Below, piece after piece: positions 27,477-34,580 of a stretch of DNA of 64,000 bases. The DNA is taken from contig NZ_SADB01000022.1 of assembly GCF_009669305.1 (NCBI RefSeq), positions 1 through 64,000 on the forward strand. Reading direction: 5' to 3'. The stretch is from Ancylomarina sp. 16SWW S1-10-2. Its GTDB lineage: Bacteria; Bacteroidota; Bacteroidia; Bacteroidales; Marinifilaceae. Below the pieces are notes generated by a model that saw only the letters and a program-made list of their open reading frames with translations, was not told the DNA's origin and searched no databases. Every line of letters starts with the position of its first letter. The stretch's first letter is position 1. The translations under genes were made by a program, and so were the position numbers.

Positions 27477-27541
27477 ATTTGGTTTGGAAAACCTTATTTA
27501 TTCTTTCTACCTCGAATTATCGTCGTACAATTTAGCTTAGT

Positions 27542-28915
27542 TTACCAACCATCAACCACACATTGCATGGTGTAAGGTTCTTTCTCCATCAATGGAATTT
27601 CTACTAACTCATCACCTAAATAATTACCACTTGCCAAACCAGTAGCGTTTTTGAAACGATACGACCAACAGTATCTGAGGTTTGTATACACATCTGAATA
27701 CGTCACTAAATTATCGATGAGTATAACGTTTTCAAAATCTGAAAAAGCCACAAAATAGCCTAAAAATTTGTTTCGACGTACATCAGCACCCGAGCTTTTA
27801 TACATATACATACCGCAGCTATTCATTACATTATCGTGCACATAGGTAGCCCGATTATGTCCTTTGTCCCCACCGCTAGAATATTGAATATAACCCAAAC
27901 GTCCGTTTACCGAACCATCAACCATAGTAATGGTGTTTCGGGCAATAATATTATGTGTCTTATGCCAACTAACAATAGGCCCATCAACATATTTGCTACC
28001 ATCCCCTTGTTCCATCGTATTGTCTAGGATATATACATTTGTACCCGAAGCATTTACAATGTCGCCACCTGTATTATGATGAAAATAATTATTCTGAATC
28101 AATATGTCTTTATCTTCACGACCAGCTCCCTCAATATCAATTCCAAATTGTGGTGAAGTCCCGTTCATATGATGTATTTCGTTATTTATAATTTGAATAC
28201 GAACACCACCAACAACCGAAATACCTTGTCGTCGGTTATTATAAATCCTATTATTCGTAAACGTAACATCATTAGATTCAAGTACTAAAGAACCATCACC
28301 AGTTAAATCACGAATCTCCATATTATCGATTAACACATTGTTGTTCTCCTTAATGCAGATACCATGCCCTTCGTCGTGCGCCGTACTTCCATCACTTTCT
28401 CGCGGTGTAAAAATATGTGTATCCCTATCGCCAATAATAACACCATCTCTCACTATTATGTTATCGCCATGCAAACTTAAAACACAGTAGTTCCATTTAT
28501 TGTTCGTATCCATACCAATTATGGCACCTTCACTAAAAATGAATTCAGTGTTATCGTAAATATTAATTCCACCCTGGTAAATATCGTTTACATCTTCACC
28601 AACTAAATATTCACCCGCTGGTAGTATTACTTGAGAATAAGCTTCGTCGTGTGCCCAATCTATCGCTGCTTGTAAATTGGCAGTTGTTTTAATGGCATTA
28701 CTGTAATCGGTAGGAATATCCCATTCTGTAAGATCAATAGTATAAGTAGAATTGTCAGCAATTAAAGGCAACTGAACCTCAAAATCCATTATGGGTAAGC
28801 CATCCTCATCCAGGTTTTCTATATCAACAACAGTGTAAGAAGAATCGTTATTCTCTTTTTTACACGATGTAAATAGTAATAGAAGTATGAGTATAATGCT
28901 AGCTGAGTTTTTCAT
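27542..28915 (-). CDS. Right-handed beta-helix repeat lipoprotein
   Basis: The 457-residue protein begins with a lipoprotein signal whose lipobox is LFTSC (Cys at about residue 18), followed by an acidic stretch. Residues 140-380 contain PbH1-type parallel beta-helix repeats, such as IIVRDGVIIG, NVLIDNMEIRD, DVTFTNNRIYNN and ILIQNNYFHHN. This fold is common in polysaccharide lyases and surface adhesins. No lyase active site is identifiable with certainty. It is probably an outer-membrane lipoprotein. It is alone between the RAYT fragment and the cassette region. Confidence 0.82.
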   Translation of the reverse strand: MKNSASIILILLLLFTSCKKENNDSSYTVVDIENLDEDGLPIMDFEVQLPLIADNSTYTIDLTEWDIPTDYSNAIKTTANLQAAIDWAHDEAYSQVILPAGEYLVGEDVNDIYQGGINIYDNTEFIFSEGAIIGMDTNNKWNYCVLSLHGDNIIVRDGVIIGDRDTHIFTPRESDGSTAHDEGHGICIKENNNVLIDNMEIRDLTGDGSLVLESNDVTFTNNRIYNNRRQGISVVGGVRIQIINNEIHHMNGTSPQFGIDIEGAGREDKDILIQNNYFHHNTGGDIVNASGTNVYILDNTMEQGDGSKYVDGPIVSWHKTHNIIARNTITMVDGSVNGRLGYIQYSSGGDKGHNRATYVHDNVMNSCGMYMYKSSGADVRRNKFLGYFVAFSDFENVILIDNLVTYSDVYTNLRYCWSYRFKNATGLASGNYLGDELVEIPLMEKEPYTMQCVVDGW

Positions 28916-29039
28916 AGTTATTTAAACAATCTTGTGTTTATATAAAACGTGATGTTCTACTATAAATTGTTTTCCTAAACGGATTAATCACTATTATAAT
29001 GGTTTCTCCTTTTGTGATGAAAGTTTATTTAGAGCCTAT

Positions 29040-29175
29040 TCACAAAATCAAAGTACAACAACTACAAGATTTCAAACTAGACTATTCCCCATAAAGAAGC
29101 AATTTTCTCATCGCTTAGGTCAACCCACCGTTCATGTTGGGCAGTTCCTGCCACACGAACGCTTAGTTGTTGGGT
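29040..29175 (-). repeat. Cassette-boundary repeat 1, truncated
   Basis: The element directly follows the GyrI-like gene, starting on the minus strand with ACCCAAC (RYYYAAC), ten bases past the stop codon. It shares about 130 bases with repeat 2 (29994-30124), including GGCAG-GAA-CTGCC and the flanking TAAGCGTTC. Its far end is missing, so only the RYYYAAC boundary is left. No gene lies in 28916-29184. Confidence 0.7.
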
Positions 29176-29184
29176 GCTGGTTTT

Positions 29185-29634
29185 TTATTTCGTTGCTATA
29201 TAAATATCTACTTCCGAATTTTCTCCTTTTTGAGAATTTGTTCCATACACTTCAAAGTCGTAAGAGTATTTCCTGTTCAATTCTTTATCCCTATTCCAAA
29301 TGTCACCCCAAGTATTTACAACTGCATTTGGCATTTTTCCTTTAGCTATAAATTTTTGAAAATTGTCAGGCTGAAATTCACGTCCAATCAATCCGTTTGG
29401 AATTTCGTCAAGCTTAGAAACAGCAACACCTATTATTGTCGTATAATCTCCGGTATAATCACTTTCGTAATCGGTATAAATTGAAACAATTTCGTTTGAT
29501 ATTTTATTCGGAATTTTGTCAACTAAATTCTCAGAGTAAAATCGCCCCCAAAGTTTTTCTAAATCTTTTTGCGATTTATTGTCTTTATTTGTCGTTCGCG
29601 TTGAAATTCCGATTATTTTAAATCCGTTTGTCAT
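29185..29634 (-). CDS. GyrI/Cass2-like effector-binding domain protein
   Basis: The 149-residue protein has the pattern of the stand-alone AraC effector-binding (GyrI-like) fold: GFKIIGISTRTTN at the start, LWGRFYSENL, TIIGVAVSKLDEIPNGL, and a late TWGDIWNRD…YSYDFEVYG. The Cass2 protein of integron cassettes is of this type; it binds cationic drugs. Its ATG overlaps the stop of the frameshifted DUF3781 gene (ATGA), so the two were once translated as a pair. It ends ten bases before boundary repeat 1. Confidence 0.75.
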   Translation of the reverse strand: MTNGFKIIGISTRTTNKDNKSQKDLEKLWGRFYSENLVDKIPNKISNEIVSIYTDYESDYTGDYTTIIGVAVSKLDEIPNGLIGREFQPDNFQKFIAKGKMPNAVVNTWGDIWNRDKELNRKYSYDFEVYGTNSQKGENSEVDIYIATK

Positions 29635-29884
29635 TTTTCTATTTTATCTGCTGTTATAATTCTAAATGTATTTGAGTTTACAGTAATTTTAATGTTTTTT
29701 TCAGAGTTTGAAATGTAAAAATTTTTACCAATTTTTTGGAAGTAATTTATTTGTGTTTCTCTAATTGCTTCAAAAATCATTTTTTCAATTTCTGTTTTTG
29801 AGAAATTGATTTTTTATTTATTCTACCATAAACCAATTCTGTATAGCAAATTTTATTTAGAATTTCAGTTTTGTCAATATTCAT
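29631..29884 (-). pseudogene. DUF3781 gene with a single-base frameshift
   Basis: The minus-strand frame starts at 29884 with NIDKTEILNKICYTELVYGR and is cut by a TGA. One base added in an A run near 29785 restores a second part, TEIEKMIFEAIRETQINYF and NIKITVNSNTFRIITADKI, that completes the DUF3781 domain. The stop overlaps the ATG of the GyrI-like gene by ATGA. It starts 48 bases inside the cassette boundary at 29932-29938. It could be a recent mutation or a sequencing error. Confidence 0.75.
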
Positions 29885-29931
29885 TTTTTATTGATTCAGT
29901 TTGCGACTTTGGGTTACTTGCTGCTAACGGT

Positions 29932-30128
29932 GAACTGGATAGGCAATTGGGCATAGAAACGGATAATCTTTCTAAACACCAAAGTTATCAATTCACAAAA
30001 TCAAAGTATAACAACTACAAACTTGCAAACTAAATTATTCCCCATTAAGTAGCAATTCTGTCATCGCTTAGGTCAACCCACCGTTCATGTTGGGCAGTTT
30101 CTGCCACACGAACGCTTAGTTGTTAAAC
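29932..30128 (-). repeat. Cassette-boundary repeat 2, 197 bp, integron-like ends
   Basis: Read on the minus strand it begins with GTTTAAC (RYYYAAC), nine bases past the stop of the ion-channel gene, and ends with GTTAGCA, close to GTTRRRY. The following gene starts 48 bases later. The first 130 bases are shared with repeat 1. Its inner sequence does not fold as clearly as repeat 3. Confidence 0.6.
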
Positions 30129-30136
30129 ACCGTTTA

Positions 30137-31336
30137 TTAAAGAATCCTTTCAAGTGAATTCTTAATATTTCCCACTGATTCTCTTATAGATGTAGTTTCT
30201 AAAAGAACTGTTGCAATGTCAACCTTATACTCTGCGAAAACATGCTTAGAAATAAAATCATTTTGAGAAGTACAAACCGCTGTTGCCTTTTGAATATTTG
30301 CGCTTATTTTATCTTGTCTAAATGAAAAGATAACTGAAGTGACTATTATAAAGATAAACACACCTACTGTCGAAAATGAAAATATTTCTATAATTCTTGC
30401 AAGTACACTTACAGGAACTATACTTTCAATATTGCCAAAGGTCACTGTCTTCATGGTATAATAAAAAAAGTCAAAAAGAGATGGCTCTAACGTTGTCTTA
30501 AAACTTTCTGGTGTTACTATATAGAGTTCTAAATTAATAAATGTGTAATATGTAAAGGTCAATAATACAAATCCTATTAACTGATAAACCCATGCAATTA
30601 CGAAAGCTCGTTTCCCTTTGAAACTATTCAAGTTTGTGCCTAAGATTTCAACTATCGAATTTGCGATTATTAGTCGTTTAATTCGTTTAAAATTCCTCTC
30701 ATCTTCTGGCAAATTTTCATCTGTTTTATTATGCTCAAAGCTTTTTATGATTTTAGTAGAATGCTCTGGTGATTTAATTAGATCATCAAGAGTTTTGTCA
30801 ATATTAGCTCCAAATAATTGAGCTGGCTGAAATGACTGTCCAACATACTTTAAGACGATCTTGAAATAAAAGAATGAAAAATAAACTATACTGATGATTC
30901 GTATTGAGTCCGAATCGGTTATTACTAATAAAAGAATTATAGATGTTAGCAAGACAATATGAACTATAGATGATTTGTATCTTTTAATCCTTGTGTAAAT
31001 AAAATTTGCATAGCCTGATAGAAGATATATTTTCCCTTTATTTAAAATAGTTTTTGGTACGAACCAAAATATTAACAACAATGGATAAAAAACTAAACTA
31101 AAATTGTAGTACCATCTTGTTCTAAGCATGACAAACAAAACAATTGCAATAAATACAAATGGCACGACATTATTTATCCAAAGTAAATTTTCAGGAAGCA
31201 TTTTAAGTAACGAACTATCAACTCGAAACACAAAAATTGAAATTCCAAGAAACCACAATAATGTATACAAGAGATGTTTTCTAAAAAATTTCCAATAAAT
31301 ATCTTTATCAAAATCTAGATTTAAAAATGTTGTCAT
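30137..31336 (-). CDS. Ion-channel-like membrane protein
   Basis: The 399-residue protein has about eight hydrophobic segments. Near residues 290-310 the segment FFYYTMKTVTFGNIESIVPVSVLARIIEIF has the layout of a potassium-channel pore loop, but the filter reads TVTFGN where TVGYGD is usual. The following helix and the soluble tail also fit the K+ channel superfamily. The first four helices (1-160) are not recognised. It is the single gene of its unit, bounded by repeat 2 downstream and repeat 3 upstream. Confidence 0.7.
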   Translation of the reverse strand: MTTFLNLDFDKDIYWKFFRKHLLYTLLWFLGISIFVFRVDSSLLKMLPENLLWINNVVPFVFIAIVLFVMLRTRWYYNFSLVFYPLLLIFWFVPKTILNKGKIYLLSGYANFIYTRIKRYKSSIVHIVLLTSIILLLVITDSDSIRIISIVYFSFFYFKIVLKYVGQSFQPAQLFGANIDKTLDDLIKSPEHSTKIIKSFEHNKTDENLPEDERNFKRIKRLIIANSIVEILGTNLNSFKGKRAFVIAWVYQLIGFVLLTFTYYTFINLELYIVTPESFKTTLEPSLFDFFYYTMKTVTFGNIESIVPVSVLARIIEIFSFSTVGVFIFIIVTSVIFSFRQDKISANIQKATAVCTSQNDFISKHVFAEYKVDIATVLLETTSIRESVGNIKNSLERIL

Positions 31337-31380
31337 CTATAAGTTAATTTTATTTTAGAATTTGCGTAAACTGAAATGGT

Positions 31381-31577
31381 GCCTAACGGTCAAGTATAAG
31401 AAACGTAAGTGATTTCGAAGCACGTTCCTTTCAAGTTGCACTGAGCCAAATTTGCGATTAGACACAAATTTAGAGTTTTAAAACAAACCGTCAAATCGCA
31501 GATTTGGCGGAGCTGATTAAATGCTCCAAACTTCCGTAAACCACTGAGCCACTTATGTTTTTTATACATTGTTGGGT
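31381..31577 (-). repeat. Cassette-boundary repeat 3, attC-like, 197 bp
   Basis: Read on the minus strand it starts with ACCCAAC and ends with GTTAGGC, which fit RYYYAAC and GTTRRRY. The next inner blocks are strongly complementary: GTATAAAAAACATAAGTG near the start pairs with CACTTACGTTTCTTATAC near the end at 16 of 18 positions. This is the arrangement of an integron attC site, although longer than most. It lies 14 bases after the GNAT stop and 45 bases before the ion-channel start. Confidence 0.6.
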
Positions 31578-31590
31578 ATTCGTGCTTTTT

Positions 31591-32109
31591 TTAAAGGTCA
31601 TGCTTACTATGTTTTGCATAAGCGAAATACCTTTCTCCATTTTCCGCTATTCCTTCTTCTGTTCTTTTCATACCGCACTTCTCAGATAGCTTCACTGAGG
31701 CAATATTCTTGGCATACATTCTGGCAATCAAGGTCTCCGTTTTCAGTTCTTCAAATCCATATTTCAAAAGTCCACTGCAGATTTCCTTACCGTAACCTTT
31801 TCCCCAAGAAACAAAATCAAGAATATACCCCAACTCTAATTTTTTGAATTCTTGGAAAGAATTAAACAGTCCGGCTTCTCCTATTACTTTTCCTGTAGAT
31901 TTTAATTCTACAATGAAAATCCCAATTCCGAATTTACAGTCTTTATTTACAGCTTCTACTTTTCTACAAAGTTCTTCCATTGTCCAGTCATGTTTTCCTT
32001 TTGAAACAAACCGCATATTTAACTCATTATTGTAAATCCATAACAAGTCCCCCAAATCTTCTTGTTCAAGATGGCGTACTAATAAATTCTTTGTCTCAAA
32101 TATAGTCAT
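31591..32109 (-). CDS. GNAT-family N-acetyltransferase (RimJ/RimL-like)
   Basis: The 172-residue protein starts with FETKNLLVRHLEQEDL, the usual RimJ/RimL opening, and has the acetyl-CoA region LGYILDFVSWGKGYGKE near residues 93-109 and ENIASVKLSEKCGM-type motif NIASVKLSEKCGMK near 137. It would acetylate an amino group of a protein or small molecule in the cytosol. The unit is bounded by ACCCAAC at the 3' side and GTTGGGT (minus strand, 32133-32139) 24 bases before the start codon, as expected for an integron-type cassette. Confidence 0.88.
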   Translation of the reverse strand: MTIFETKNLLVRHLEQEDLGDLLWIYNNELNMRFVSKGKHDWTMEELCRKVEAVNKDCKFGIGIFIVELKSTGKVIGEAGLFNSFQEFKKLELGYILDFVSWGKGYGKEICSGLLKYGFEELKTETLIARMYAKNIASVKLSEKCGMKRTEEGIAENGERYFAYAKHSKHDL

Positions 32110-32132
32110 GGTGACGATTTTGCGTGCATGAT

Positions 32133-32240
32133 ACCCAACTCTTGGGAATGTGTATGTACACTTATATTTCTTTTATCAAGTCTAAAACTTACACTTACAC
32201 AGCTCATTGAGGTGTATAAGTGTACATTAGTAACTAATGT
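32133..32240 (-). other. First cassette boundary and nested inverted repeats
   Basis: On the minus strand GTTGGGT (32133-32139) fits GTTRRRY just ahead of the GNAT gene. Beside it lies a perfect 12-bp inverted repeat (TGTACACTTATA at about 32156 and its complement at about 32214) and a palindrome ACATTAGT-A-ACTAATGT at 32224-32240. No matching RYYYAAC end was found, so only one side of the boundary is visible. Confidence 0.45.
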
Positions 32241-32275
32241 CTTATAAAACAAGACTAATGTATGCCGAAGTTAAC

Positions 32276-32310
32276 AAAAAAAGAGAATGTAACTTGACTT
32301 ACATTCTCTT
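32276..32310 (-). terminator. Terminator of the DUF6261 gene
   Basis: Perfect 12-bp arms (AAGAGAATGTAA / TTACATTCTCTT) with a 6-base loop are followed by seven T on the minus strand, 94 bases past the stop. Confidence 0.85.
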
Positions 32311-32403
32311 TTCTGATAGGAATACTGATAAACAAATTCCTAGACTTATATCGTTTTTCTGAACGAGAGGTTTCTTCTATTGTGAAACCCTTAATAAGTT
32401 GCT

Positions 32404-33132
32404 TTAAACTATTTCGGTATCTGGTTCGTCAGTTTTATAACGGCGTTTCACCAATTCGTTATTTTTATCGACCAACTCGGCAATTATTCTGGCCGTAGCC
32501 TCGTAAGTTGTAGGGTTTACTTTTGCCATGGTGTTCATATACCCCACAAGGTTGGTGTTAATCTCAGCAATGGCATTTTTCTTCAACTGGCTAGCCGATA
32601 GCAAATCATTCTTCACACTCTCGCCCTCTGCTTGTTGCAAGGCTACATTTTCGAAATCTTGTTGGCTGGCAGCCAAAGCCGAAATGGTTTCGGCTACGCC
32701 TTGTATTTTGGCAATAGCTGTCACAACATCGGGTTTAGCTAAGTCGTTAAGTAAGGATTCAACATCAGCCGACTCTTCGGCATAATCGGCGTTTTGTATG
32801 CCCATGCCATATTGCTCTAGCACAGCTTCTACAACTAAGGCAGCTTCTTTCATTTCTGCAATAGGAATATAAACATAGCCCTCTACCAACTGAAACAAGG
32901 CTCTAATTGCCATATCGCGCGTAAAGTCTTTCTCTGCCATTTGGGAATAAACTTTCAAACGTCTTAATGCCTCAATCAGAGAGGTATTGGTTTCACTTAT
33001 CTTAGCAATTATAGGCGTTAAATAAAGGTCTGCACTCCAATCGTTGGTTGCAAATGCTTTTAGAATAAGAGTTAATAATGCACTGGTGTCGCCATTGCGA
33101 CTACTTGTTGATACTTTCTTAATTAATGCCAT
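32404..33132 (-). CDS. DUF6261-family protein
   Basis: The 242-residue protein is mostly helical with no signal peptide or membrane segment. The blocks RALFQLVEGYVYIPIAEMKEAA and VVEAVLEQYGMGIQNADYAEESADVESLLNDL match the Bacteroidota DUF6261 family, which has no known function. The C-terminus has NNELVKRRYKTDEPD. Directly upstream (33184-33462) is a seven-unit tandem repeat. It has its own terminator downstream and no co-oriented neighbour, so it is a single-gene unit. Confidence 0.7.
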   Translation of the reverse strand: MALIKKVSTSSRNGDTSALLTLILKAFATNDWSADLYLTPIIAKISETNTSLIEALRRLKVYSQMAEKDFTRDMAIRALFQLVEGYVYIPIAEMKEAALVVEAVLEQYGMGIQNADYAEESADVESLLNDLAKPDVVTAIAKIQGVAETISALAASQQDFENVALQQAEGESVKNDLLSASQLKKNAIAEINTNLVGYMNTMAKVNPTTYEATARIIAELVDKNNELVKRRYKTDEPDTEIV

Positions 33133-33183
33133 TGGTTCTAAATTTTAATTAACATTTACTGATTATAAAAAATATTGTTTTCT

Positions 33184-33462
33184 GCTTTTCCTGTTTAGGA
33201 ATTGGTCAAAAAATCAATTTTTCAAGCTTTTCCTGTTTAGGAATGGATCAAAAAACCTTTTTTCAAGCTTTTCCTGTTTAGGAATGGAACAAAAAACCTT
33301 TTTTCAAGCTTTTCCTGTTTAGGAATGGAACAAAAAACCAATTTTTCAAGCTTTTCCTGTTTAGGAATGGATCAAAAAACCTTTTTTCAAGCTTTTCCTG
33401 TTTAGGAATAGATCAGAAAACCAATTTTTCAAGCTTTTCCCATTTAGGAATTAATCAAATAG
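33184..33462. repeat. Seven-unit 41/42-bp tandem array upstream of DUF6261
   Basis: Units start at 33184, 33226, 33267, 33308, 33350, 33391 and 33433, so the period is 41 or 42. Each has the core GCTTTTCCTGTTTAGGAATGG with the small palindrome TTCCT-GTTT-AGGAA, and then an A/T-rich linker. The linkers are also conserved, so this is not a CRISPR array. It begins 52 bases before the start codon. The last unit is the most diverged. Confidence 0.92.
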
Positions 33463-33665
33463 ACATTATATTAGCCTTACACCACATAATCGCCCATCAA
33501 AAAAACTAACACCAATAGTCTATAATCTATTTAAAACAAACCATTTATCTTTACTTACTGAAAGACGACAATCAAATTTAATGATTTTTTCAATGACCAA
33601 AAAAAATATTTGGAATTCAACACAGTATCTTGCGGCAGATTGGAAGTTTTTGGACTTGGCTTTTA

Positions 33666-33709
33666 GTCATACCCTGACATTTACAGCTTACTAATAGTCA
33701 GAGCATGAC
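33666..33709. repeat. 44-bp dispersed palindromic element, copy 3
   Basis: It matches copy 1 (7411-7454) almost base for base, with the same length. It lies in the 960-base spacer between the DUF6261 array and the next gene. Confidence 0.75.
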
Positions 33710-33950
33710 AATTAATAAGAGAAATAGCCATTTCCCTCGGCATTTTACTTCCTTCGACTATATTTCAGCAAACTCAATGATTAAAATGGAGTACCACTCC
33801 GACGAGCAAGCTCATCAAGTCTTTCTCCTCCTTATTTTCAAGGAGGAGTGCCCGAAGAATGAGGGTGAGGTGATTTTACATTATTCTCTTTTTATCAAAA
33901 TATTAAAGAAACCTATAATTTAAAAACCACCCCGACGAGCAAGCTCGCCA

Positions 33951-33973
33951 CCCCTCCTTAAAATAAGGAGGGG
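33951..33973. repeat. Perfect 10-bp hairpin within a spacer repeat
   Basis: CCCCTCCTTA / TAAGGAGGGG with a 3-base loop follows CGACGAGCAAGCTCGCCA. A diverged copy of the same phrases lies at 33799-33850. It looks like a dispersed Bacteroidota repeat. No gene is seen in 33470-34000. Confidence 0.65.
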
Positions 33974-34007
33974 AAAGGAAAAATAAAAAAAAGAATTACG
34001 TTTATGT

Positions 34008-34038
34008 AAAAAAGCCAAAGCTTTTAGGCCTTGGCTTT
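34008..34038 (-). terminator. Terminator of the C-GCAxxG-C-C gene
   Basis: The arms AAAGCCAA and TTGGCTTT are followed by T on the minus strand. It lies about 60 bases past the stop. Confidence 0.75.
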
Positions 34039-34095
34039 GTATTTAAAAGCCCCTTTAGGGGTTTGGGGTCAAATTTTGTGAGTTTAATTATCAAT

Positions 34096-34542
34096 TTATT
34101 TATTTCCTATTATAGCTTCAACAATTTTAATAGAGCTAGAAATACATTTTGAACAAACCTTCTTCTTAAGGTCCATATCTACAAACTGTTTATTGCCCTG
34201 CTCTGTACTAAAATCGCAATTAAGAAGACTTTTACAATCCAAAGAGCCATGTAATGTCTTAAAATCATGAGTAAACTGCTTAATCATCTTATTCGTTTCA
34301 CTACGAGCTACCATATTATCAGCATGTTTAGCACCATTGTAAATTCCCATAGCCATAAAAGATCCAGTTACTACCCCACAGGTTTTTTGCAATTTACCCA
34401 TACCGCTGCCAAAACCGTTGGTTACATGCAAGGCTAATTTAGGATCAAAGTCCAAATAATCTGCATAGGCAGTCAATACCGATTGAGCACAATTCATTCC
34501 ATTATAAAACGAATACAAAGCTTTCTCTTCTATCTCTTTCAT
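34096..34542 (-). CDS. C-GCAxxG-C-C family redox-type protein
   Basis: The 148-residue protein has GMNCAQSVL near residues 15-23, GSGMGKLQKTCGVVTGSFMAMG near 46-67, and late cysteines including CKSLLNCDFST and CSKCISS. This spacing is that of the C-GCAxxG-C-C family, small proteins found with redox or metal-related genes. The biochemical role is not known. It is encoded 38 bases downstream of the PHP-ACT gene on the same strand, so both may be in one mRNA. Confidence 0.8.
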   Translation of the reverse strand: MKEIEEKALYSFYNGMNCAQSVLTAYADYLDFDPKLALHVTNGFGSGMGKLQKTCGVVTGSFMAMGIYNGAKHADNMVARSETNKMIKQFTHDFKTLHGSLDCKSLLNCDFSTEQGNKQFVDMDLKKKVCSKCISSSIKIVEAIIGNK

Positions 34543-34580
34543 GAGCTTGCAATTACCTGTTATTTACCTCTAATTTTGTT

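Noticed and set aside
29806..30033. Plus-strand 75-codon frame over boundary repeat 2
   Set aside because: It runs antisense to the DUF3781 start and through the repeat, with no family features.
32156..32240. Complete attC site before the GNAT cassette
   Set aside because: One heptamer and nested inverted repeats are there, but no RYYYAAC partner end was found, so only a one-sided boundary is reported.
33184..33462. CRISPR array
   Set aside because: The units are spaced 41/42 bases with conserved linkers, so there are no unique spacers, and no cas gene is near.
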